A stretch of 5,270 nucleotides of DNA from Candidatus Zhuqueibacterota bacterium (GTDB lineage Bacteria; Zhuqueibacterota; Zhuqueibacteria; Residuimicrobiales; Krinioviventaceae): positions 1 to 5,270 of the forward strand of contig RQOI01000094.1 in NCBI GenBank assembly GCA_003854995.1, read 5' to 3'. The notes beneath the pieces were generated by a model. The model was not told the DNA's origin. It did not search any database and saw nothing but the letters and a program-made list of their open reading frames with translations. The translations under genes were made by a program, and so were the position numbers. The stretch's first letter is position 1; every line of letters begins with the position of its first letter. Of this stretch, positions 1 to 5,270 are shown piece after piece.

Positions 1-1
1 C

Positions 2-790
2 CATGAACTGGATCCCGAGTATGCTCGTCATTTAAAAGCTGCATTTCAAAAATGCAGGCAACCAATAGCCGGACTGCTGCAGAATTACGGCAGATACGAG
101 ACGATTGCCGGCAAACAATATCCGCAATGGTTGATTCATAAAACCGGTTCAGATGCAGCCGCTGAATTGATTCTGGGTTTGGCTGAATTTCTAAAATGCG
201 AATACGACCAGCAATTGGCCGACTATACCTGCAAGCTGGCGGAAGGAATCATCGCGATGCAGATTGACGATGGTTCAAATTTCCACGGCGCATTTTTATC
301 CTGGCCCGATCTCTGGCACGCATGGGGCAATGCGCAAACGCAGGCGCTCACGTCAATCGGACTGGTGCTGGATCGTCCTCGATTCATTCAAGCAGCGCAG
401 AAAGAGGCTGATCACTATTATGCATATTTGTTGAGCGATGGGATGAAAAATTCATGGTGGTACTCCAAAACTGACACGATAGAAGAATTTCCGCAAATCG
501 CTTATGACATCCGCTGTATGACGGTTGGCCTGCTTCGACTTTACGAGGCGACGGCTGATATAAAATATGCCAAAATGGCCGGCGATGCTGCATCGTGGCT
601 GGTGGGCCATAATGCCGCTGGGCAGGTGATGTATGAATCGAAAACGGGTCGATGTCTGGATGGCATCAATGCAAAGTCAGAGGTAAATCTCAATTCCGGA
701 GCGGAATCGACCATTGAAGCGCTATTAACATTAGTCGAAATTAAGCATAGTGGTCTTGAGCTACAAGACAGCAACATCGTATTATTTTAG
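2..790 (+). CDS. Probable six-hairpin (alpha/alpha)6-barrel carbohydrate-active protein, C-terminal part (5' end outside window)
   Basis: The frame is open from base 2 to the TAG at 788-790, giving 262 residues. The true start lies upstream: residues encoded before the first in-frame start-like codon (TTG at 131) continue the same protein style, and the ATG at base 3 is out of frame. The protein is soluble and helix-rich, with repeated amphipathic helices alternating with aromatic loops. Examples are WPDLWHAWGNAQ (302-337), a Trp/Tyr-rich stretch around 450-470, and a Gly/Asn-rich turn followed by a helix, VNLNSGAESTIEALL (683-727). This helix-turn pattern is typical of six-hairpin glycosidase and epimerase folds. 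I recall the NSGAESTIEALL-type ending from uncharacterised proteins near GH130 genes, but cannot name a family or catalytic residues. It lies 131 bases before a GH130 gene on the same strand, so a glycan-processing role is inferred. No membrane segment is visible. Fold confidence is moderate; activity is unknown. Confidence 0.75.
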   Translation, partial: HELDPEYARHLKAAFQKCRQPIAGLLQNYGRYETIAGKQYPQWLIHKTGSDAAAELILGLAEFLKCEYDQQLADYTCKLAEGIIAMQIDDGSNFHGAFLSWPDLWHAWGNAQTQALTSIGLVLDRPRFIQAAQKEADHYYAYLLSDGMKNSWWYSKTDTIEEFPQIAYDIRCMTVGLLRLYEATADIKYAKMAGDAASWLVGHNAAGQVMYESKTGRCLDGINAKSEVNLNSGAESTIEALLTLVEIKHSGLELQDSNIVLF

Positions 791-791
791 T

Positions 792-819
792 TCTCTGCGA
801 TTCTCCGCGATCTCTGCGG
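792..819 (+). repeat. Three near-tandem copies of a 9-base TCTCTGCGR unit
   Basis: Copies lie at 792-800 (TCTCTGCGA), 802-810 (TCTCCGCGA) and 811-819 (TCTCTGCGG), starting one base after the stop codon of the upstream gene. The array is followed by a T-rich stretch (820-830), but there is no stem-loop, so it is not a standard intrinsic terminator. Similar CTCTGCG or CTCTGTG strings ending in GCGGTT are, from memory, common between genes in many environmental bacterial genomes; their function is not established. The copies are seen directly; membership in a genome-wide repeat family is inference. Confidence 0.6.
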
Positions 820-909
820 TTTTTCTATTTCTCGAATGAGACGATGCCATGAACATTTTGGTTGAGGCCAAGGCCGCGCTATGATCTCCATGGTGAATAA
901 TGAATCTGT

Positions 910-914
910 GGAAG
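910..914 (+). promoter_or_regulatory. Ribosome binding site of the first GH130 gene
   Basis: GGAAG sits 7 bases before the ATG at 922. This spacing supports 922 rather than the second in-frame ATG at 937 as the start. Confidence 0.55.
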
Positions 915-921
915 CATAAAA

Positions 922-2175
922 ATGAACATCCAAAGAATGAATGTAAATCTTATCCCCAATAACAAGCGAGTGCTATTGAGACCATTTAATCCAGTGAATA
1001 AAAGCCAGTCAATGAGAATTTTCAAACGCATCGTCGAGCTCTCTGAAGAACAAGTCGACAATGAATTAAACGATATTATCGTGGAATTTGGCGCTCGCCA
1101 CAAAAACATGAACGATTTTTTTTCAATGCGGTTCGATCAGATTTCAAAATATTTGAACCTAAATTACGACATGTCAAAAAAGAAAAAGCTGTTAATCGGT
1201 GCTTATTTTTCGATGGAGTATTCGGTCGAATCCGCCGCGCTGTTCAATCCTTCGCTGGTGTGGCATCCTGATCAAAAGAATCTACCCCAAGGCGCGCGTC
1301 GTTTTATCATGAGTCTGCGGGCGACCGGAGAGGGACATATATCCTCTATTGTTTTCCGCACAGGCTCAATCGATAAAAAGTTGCAGATACAGATGGATGG
1401 GCCCGGGCGGTTCATCGACCGCCCCATATCTTTTCGTGTGGATGCGAATGAAGAGTATACAATAAAATTTGATGAAAAAAGTGAACTTGCTGAACGGATT
1501 CTTTTTCCGGCGTCTTTAGCTGAAAAAAACGGTACGGAGGATGCGCGTTTCCTTCTATTCACAGATGAAAACGGTTCGCAAAAATACTATGCCACATATA
1601 CGGCTTTTGACGGGATGTCAATCCGTTCACAAATGATTGAAACACCAGATTTTACGAAATTTCATATTCGAAAACTTGCCGGGGCGGAAATTCAAAATAA
1701 GGGCATGGCGCTTTTCCCCCGAAAGGTAAATGGACGTTATGCTATGCTGTCGCGACAGGACAATGAAAACAATTACATCATGTTTTCTGATGATCTTTAT
1801 ACCTGGAACTCCAAGCAATTTCTGTTAGCTCCCGAATATGGGTGGGAATTTATTCAGATAGGGAATTGTGGTTCGCCGATCGAAACTGATGCAGGATGGC
1901 TCGTTCTCAGTCACGGAGTTGGCGCAATGCGCAAATATTCAATAAGCGCTTTTTTATTGGATATCGATAATCCTGCCAGAGTGATCGGCACACTTGAAAA
2001 ACCATTGATTTATCCAAATGAACAGGAGCGAGAAGGATATGTCCCCAACGTTGTTTATAGCTGCGGCGGAATAGTGTATGAAAACACTTTAATATTACCA
2101 TATGCTATGTCCGATTACGCAAGCACGATAGCAATCGTCAATTTGGAAGAATTGCTAAACGAACTGATTTCGTAG
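922..2175 (+). CDS. GH130-family glycoside phosphorylase/hydrolase, long form with N-terminal extension
   Basis: A 417-residue cytoplasmic-type protein with no signal peptide. Residues 1-90 form a charged, mostly helical extension containing the LLRPFNP motif (18-24). The five-bladed GH130 propeller follows, with IGAYFSMEYSVESAALFNP (92-110), SLRATGEGHISSIVFRTG (131-148), GTEDAR (204-209), YATYTAFDG (223-231), NKGMALFPRK (259-268 and on), GWLVLSHGVG (325-334) and PNVVYSCGG (375-383). D207 in EDAR matches the conserved Asp that acts as general acid in characterised GH130 enzymes, which act on beta-mannosides by phosphorolysis or hydrolysis. H331 and R278 are plausible phosphate or substrate ligands. 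Where the short paralogue next door reads LHRP, this one reads LSRQ (276-279), so the active site differs. The start at ATG 922 has GGAAG 7 bases upstream. The gene lies 38 bases before the second GH130 gene and is probably co-transcribed with it. Family assignment is firm; substrate and phosphorylase-versus-hydrolase status are undetermined. Confidence 0.9.
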   Translation: MNIQRMNVNLIPNNKRVLLRPFNPVNKSQSMRIFKRIVELSEEQVDNELNDIIVEFGARHKNMNDFFSMRFDQISKYLNLNYDMSKKKKLLIGAYFSMEYSVESAALFNPSLVWHPDQKNLPQGARRFIMSLRATGEGHISSIVFRTGSIDKKLQIQMDGPGRFIDRPISFRVDANEEYTIKFDEKSELAERILFPASLAEKNGTEDARFLLFTDENGSQKYYATYTAFDGMSIRSQMIETPDFTKFHIRKLAGAEIQNKGMALFPRKVNGRYAMLSRQDNENNYIMFSDDLYTWNSKQFLLAPEYGWEFIQIGNCGSPIETDAGWLVLSHGVGAMRKYSISAFLLDIDNPARVIGTLEKPLIYPNEQEREGYVPNVVYSCGGIVYENTLILPYAMSDYASTIAIVNLEELLNELIS

Positions 2176-2201
2176 ATTCAGTTTTCATACATGTGAATTA
2201 T

Positions 2202-2205
2202 AGGA
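2202..2205 (+). promoter_or_regulatory. Ribosome binding site deciding the start of the second GH130 gene
   Basis: AGGA lies 8 bases before ATG 2214. It falls inside the longer reading that would begin at GTG 2193, so it favours 2214 as the real start. Confidence 0.5.
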
Positions 2206-2213
2206 ATCCTGAA

Positions 2214-3260
2214 ATGTCCAAGATAATCCGAAATCCAAATAATCCTATTCTGACGACCAAAGATCTGCAGCCGACCTTTGACGACTCGAGAGTTGTCGGC
2301 GTCTTGAATCCGGGCGCATGTAAATTTGGCGATGACTATATTCTCGTTGCACGAGTCGCTGAAAGTTGTGTTCAGCAGGATGGATGGTATAGAGCTCCTT
2401 TTATGAGTTTTGATGGTGAAAAACCAGTCTTGAAAACGTCGTGCTGGAAAACAGCTGAAATTGATCTGTCTGATCCGCGTAAATTTCGCTTTGGATCGCA
2501 ATCGTATCTTTCCTCGATCAGCCACCTGCGCCTTGCCAGAAGTAAAGATGGCCTTCATTTTACCTTTGATCCAGAACCTTTTATGGCAGCGGAATATCCG
2601 GATGAAGCATTTGGGATTGAAGATGCCAGAATTACCCGAATTGAAAGCACCTACTATTTGACATATACGGCTATTTCCAAAGACAGTCACGGTGTCAAGT
2701 TGGCAGCAACAACTGATTTTGTGAATATTAAAAGATATGGTATGATGCTGCCGCCGGAGAATAAGGACACCTGTTTGTTCCCCGAAAAAATAAATGGCAA
2801 ATACATCGCTTTGCACCGTCCATTCACCGATCATTTCAATCTGCCCGGGATATGGTACTGCGAATCTCCTGATTTGAACCACTGGGGAAATCATTCCTGT
2901 ATCTTGCGTCCAGATGCAAATAACATCGAGAGTAAAAAAATTGGCGCTGGCCCAGAGCCCCTCAAGACGGAAAACGGATGGCTGCTGTTGTATCATAGCG
3001 CCGACGACAATTCGGTTTATACACTTCACTTATGTTTGCTGGATCTGGACGATCCGCGAGTGGTGCTCAAACGTACTCGAGAGCCAATACTGATTCCGCA
3101 AGCCCCATGGGAAAAGGAGGGATTTTTCCCCAATGTTGTGTTCTCAAATGGCTGGATCAAAGAAGATGATGGTCGAGTCTTGATCTATTACGGTGCTGCG
3201 GACGACAGTATCTGCCTCGCCGAGACCACGATAGATGATTTGTTGAGCTGTCTGGATTAA
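2214..3260 (+). CDS. GH130-family beta-mannoside phosphorylase/hydrolase, short form
   Basis: A 348-residue protein from ATG 2214 to TAA 3258-3260, near the usual size of short GH130 enzymes. A GTG at 2193 would add seven residues but has no good ribosome binding site. Motifs, numbered from ATG 2214, occur in family order: NPNNPIL (7-13), VLNPGA (30-35), SHLRLARSKDGLHF (103-116), GIEDAR (134-139, with the presumed general acid D137), YYLTYTA (147-153), KDTCLFPEKINGKYIALHRP (184-203), PEPLKTENGWLLLYHS (247-262), FPNVVFSNG (305-313) and YYGAADDSICLAE (325-337). The K/H/R residues at LHRP and the His in LLYHS lie where phosphate contacts sit in known GH130 phosphorylases, so phosphorolysis of a beta-mannosyl oligosaccharide, releasing mannose 1-phosphate, is plausible but not proven. 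There is no signal peptide, so action is cytoplasmic. It follows the long GH130 gene by 38 bases and probably shares its transcript. The two are divergent members rather than a recent duplication: motif order is shared, but sequence similarity is limited. Confidence 0.92.
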   Translation: MSKIIRNPNNPILTTKDLQPTFDDSRVVGVLNPGACKFGDDYILVARVAESCVQQDGWYRAPFMSFDGEKPVLKTSCWKTAEIDLSDPRKFRFGSQSYLSSISHLRLARSKDGLHFTFDPEPFMAAEYPDEAFGIEDARITRIESTYYLTYTAISKDSHGVKLAATTDFVNIKRYGMMLPPENKDTCLFPEKINGKYIALHRPFTDHFNLPGIWYCESPDLNHWGNHSCILRPDANNIESKKIGAGPEPLKTENGWLLLYHSADDNSVYTLHLCLLDLDDPRVVLKRTREPILIPQAPWEKEGFFPNVVFSNGWIKEDDGRVLIYYGAADDSICLAETTIDDLLSCLD

Positions 3261-3322
3261 GACACTCGGTCAGAATGGGAGACGCCATGCTGAGGCGACA
3301 AAAGCAGCGCCGTAAAAAAAAG

Positions 3323-3352
3323 TGGATATTGTGCCCTTTTTCAGCTTATATT
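3323..3352 (+). promoter_or_regulatory. Possible sigma-70-type promoter before the lipoprotein gene
   Basis: TGGATA (3323-3328, four of six matches to TTGACA) is separated by 18 bases from TATATT (3347-3352, five of six matches to TATAAT), about 70 bases before the lipoprotein start. The match is modest and the region is AT-rich, so chance is a real alternative. A separate promoter would fit the composition change and the wider gap after the GH130 genes. Confidence 0.3.
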
Positions 3353-3363
3353 AAAGCTGAAAA
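3338..3363. repeat. Perfect 10-base inverted repeat, possible operator
   Basis: TTTTCAGCTT (3338-3347) and AAGCTGAAAA (3354-3363) are exact reverse complements around a 6-base centre. No T-run follows on either strand beyond the arms, and the stem is weak in G+C, so it does not look like an intrinsic terminator. It overlaps the possible -10 box, which would suit a repressor site or a transcript hairpin in the leader of the lipoprotein gene. The symmetry is seen; the regulatory role is inferred. Confidence 0.45.
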
Positions 3364-3422
3364 TCGCGCAATACGGCGAATAAATCATCAACTCGGTCAA
3401 CTCTTGGCAAGCCATGATAAAG

Positions 3423-5270
3423 ATGTCACATCCTTTCAGGAAATCTATTCTCCTCAGTGCCTTCTGCTTGCTCTTCTCCTGCAGCCGACATGACGCTTGG
3501 CTTGAGCAGTGGCGCAGCATGTCCGACATGCCCGGACAGCTGACCATCCAATTCCCAATCGATAACAGCCTCTTCCCGCCCGAGATCGCACCGACGACCG
3601 TGCGCTGGCGCGACGCGACCGCGGCGGGACAGTGGTTCGTCGTCGTCTCAAAATCAAAAAAAGAGGTCATCCATTCGACGCTGACGAAAGAGCGGTTCTG
3701 GCAGCCTGATTCTATTCTGTGGCAGGAGACGAAAAATGCCGGCCTCGGGCAGGCAGTGACCATCTCGGTGCTGGGCATTGACGAGGACAAGATCGTCGCC
3801 GGCGCCGAGTGCTCGATTCGCACCTCGCCGGACAGCGTCGGCGCGCCGATCTTTTATCGCGCCGTGCCATTGCCCTTCATCGACGCGGTCCACCATTTCG
3901 ATCAAATCCGCTGGCACCTGGGCGATATCTCGTCATCGCGCAAGGCGCCCACCATGCTCGAAAAACTGCCGCTGTGCGGCAACTGCCACTCCTTCAGCCT
4001 GGATGGCAAGACACTGGCCATGGACGTCGATTATGCCAATGACAAGGGATCGTACGTGGTCAAGGACATTGCGCCGCAGACCGTGCTGACGCCGAACGAT
4101 ATCATCACCTGGAGCAGCTACAAGTCGCAGGACCGACAGCAGACGTACGGTCTGCTATCGCAGATATCACCAGACGGCCGCTATGTCGCCAGCACGGTCA
4201 AGGATCGCTCCATCTTTGTCGCCACCCCGGGCTTGCACTACTCGCAGCTGTTCTTTCCCATCAAGGGCATCATTGTCATCTACGACCGCGAGACCGGCCG
4301 ATTCTTCTCCCTTCCGGGCGCCGATGATCCGGTCTATGTGCAGAGCAATCCATGCTGGAGTCCGGACGGCCAATGGCTCTATTTTGCCAGGACGACGGCC
4401 TACATGCCCAAGGGTGTCGCGCAGTCCAAAGAGGTGCTGCTGCCGACCGAGCTGGCGCAGGAGTTCATCGATGGCGAACGGGAGTTCAAGTACGATGTCT
4501 ATCGAGTTCCCTTCAATGAGGGCAAAGGCGGGGTAGCCGAACCGCTTCCAGGCGCATCCCAGAATGGCAAGAGCAACTTTTTTCCGCGCATCTCGCCGGA
4601 CGGCAGACACCTCGTCTTTTGTCAGGCCGACAATTTCATGCTGCTGCAACCGGACAGCAAGCTCTACCTGCTGCCGCCAGAGGGCGGCGAGCCGCGATTT
4701 CTCGACTGCAACACCGACTCGATGAATTCCTGGCACGCTTGGTCGCCGAATAGCCGCTGGCTCGTCTTTTCGTCGAAAATGCGCGGCGCCTATACCGATT
4801 TACTCCTCACCCACATCGATGACGCCGGCAACGCTTCGCCGCCGGTCTTGCTGGAGAATTTGTCACATGATAACTATGCGGTGAATATCCCGGAATTCGT
4901 CAATCGGCGGGGGGCATGGACGAAAATTGTCGACGAGTTCTCGCAACAGGCGCATTACTATTTCACCGTCGCTCGCAGCGCAGCGGGCAATGGCAAGCTG
5001 GCAGAGGCCATCGAGAATTTCGATCGCGCCATCGCCCTGGATCCGACCTATGCGAAATCCTATGTCTTCAAGGGTCACATCTATTTTGCCAATGACGAGT
5101 TCGATAAAGCGTTGAGCGCGTATGAGAACGCTGTCAGGTATATCGATGATGATGACAAGCTGTTTCTCAATCTCGGCACGACATTCTACAAGTTGCGGCA
5201 GTATGAAAAAGCGATTGCAGCATTCGATCGCTCGATCAATCTCGATGACCAGAGCGCGGATGCCTTTTTC
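3423..5270 (+). CDS. Lipoprotein with CxxCH motif, PD40/TolB-like beta-propeller and TPR repeats (3' end outside window)
   Basis: The frame is open from ATG 3423 to the window edge: 616 residues with no stop. ATG 3414 is an in-frame alternative; neither has a clear ribosome binding site. Residues 1-20 are a lipoprotein signal (basic FRK, hydrophobic core, LFSC with C20 lipidated), so the protein is exported and membrane-anchored. About residues 38-135 resemble an Ig-like domain (PIDNSLFPPEIAPTTVRW). CGNCH (185-189, bases 3975-3989) is a CxxCH heme c attachment motif, followed by SFSLDGKTLAMDVDY. PD40/TolB-type blades follow, marked by SPDGRY (249), SPDGQW (313), SPDGRH (391) and SPNSRW (441). 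Three TPRs begin near 509, 543 and 577 and run off the edge. I recall this order (Ig-like, CxxCH, WSPDG propeller, NIPEFVN, TPR) as a conserved but uncharacterised family. The gene is much richer in G+C than its neighbours. Binding or signalling at the envelope is a guess; heme attachment is unproven. Confidence 0.9.
   Translation, partial: MSHPFRKSILLSAFCLLFSCSRHDAWLEQWRSMSDMPGQLTIQFPIDNSLFPPEIAPTTVRWRDATAAGQWFVVVSKSKKEVIHSTLTKERFWQPDSILWQETKNAGLGQAVTISVLGIDEDKIVAGAECSIRTSPDSVGAPIFYRAVPLPFIDAVHHFDQIRWHLGDISSSRKAPTMLEKLPLCGNCHSFSLDGKTLAMDVDYANDKGSYVVKDIAPQTVLTPNDIITWSSYKSQDRQQTYGLLSQISPDGRYVASTVKDRSIFVATPGLHYSQLFFPIKGIIVIYDRETGRFFSLPGADDPVYVQSNPCWSPDGQWLYFARTTAYMPKGVAQSKEVLLPTELAQEFIDGEREFKYDVYRVPFNEGKGGVAEPLPGASQNGKSNFFPRISPDGRHLVFCQADNFMLLQPDSKLYLLPPEGGEPRFLDCNTDSMNSWHAWSPNSRWLVFSSKMRGAYTDLLLTHIDDAGNASPPVLLENLSHDNYAVNIPEFVNRRGAWTKIVDEFSQQAHYYFTVARSAAGNGKLAEAIENFDRAIALDPTYAKSYVFKGHIYFANDEFDKALSAYENAVRYIDDDDKLFLNLGTTFYKLRQYEKAIAAFDRSINLDDQSADAFF

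Noticed and set aside
3..30. ATG at base 3 as the start of the first gene
   Set aside because: It is in a different frame and meets a stop after nine codons; the real gene reads through from outside the window.
881..919. Twelve-codon ORF ending two bases before the first GH130 start
   Set aside because: It could be a leader peptide, but it has no run of one amino acid, no ribosome binding site and no attenuator hairpin. Chance is sufficient.
2178..3029. Reverse-strand open frame of 283 residues
   Set aside because: It lies entirely across the clear short GH130 gene. Its translation is low in recognisable motifs and rich in Cys, Ile and Phe, as expected of an antisense shadow.
3281..3325. 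Possible terminator after the second GH130 gene (GGCG...CGCC followed by an A-run)
   Set aside because: The stem is only about four base pairs, and the homopolymer run is A rather than T on the transcribed strand, so it is not an intrinsic terminator for these genes.
3275..3493. Short + strand open frame of 72 residues in the spacer
   Set aside because: It overlaps the lipoprotein start out of frame, has no family motif, and its basic N-terminus simply reflects the A-rich spacer.
4167..4736. Reverse-strand open frame of 189 residues, and other antisense frames between 3341 and 3917
   Set aside because: They are opposite the G+C-rich lipoprotein gene, whose codon bias keeps other frames open. 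The + strand frame has signal peptide, propeller and TPR motifs; these have none.

Overview
The window is 5.3 kb of bacterial DNA with all convincing genes on the + strand. There are four coding regions, two cut by the window edges. I see no rRNA or tRNA gene, CRISPR array, insertion sequence or phage gene. The gaps between genes are short (131, 38 and 162 bases).

Organism: the lipoprotein signal peptide in the last gene points to a bacterium with an exported lipoprotein, most likely a diderm. The lipoprotein, with its CxxCH motif, TolB-like propeller and TPRs, belongs to a family I recall from environmental lineages such as the FCB group, Acidobacteria and relatives. A CTCTGCG-type intergenic repeat gives the same impression. 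This is a soft inference; no marker gene is present. The GGAAG and AGGA motifs before the two GH130 genes suggest Shine-Dalgarno initiation.

Layout: positions 2-790 hold the C-terminal 262 residues of an alpha-helical protein that looks like an (alpha/alpha)6-barrel (six-hairpin) carbohydrate-active protein. A 131-base gap carrying three copies of a 9-base repeat follows. Positions 922-2175 and 2214-3260 are two different GH130-family genes 38 bases apart, one with a long N-terminal extension and one of the short form. GH130 enzymes are phosphorylases or hydrolases of beta-mannosides, so the first three genes look like an oligosaccharide-processing cluster, probably for beta-linked mannose. 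The exact substrate cannot be read from the sequence.

A 162-base spacer with a perfect 10-base inverted repeat overlapping a possible -10 box separates this cluster from a fourth gene (3423 to beyond the right edge). That gene encodes a lipoprotein with an Ig-like N-terminal region, a CxxCH heme-type motif, a PD40/TolB-like beta-propeller and C-terminal TPR repeats. It is clearly richer in G+C (about 60% in sampled lines) than the first three genes (about 43%). It is therefore probably a separate transcription unit, possibly with a different history. It is the least understood and most interesting gene here.
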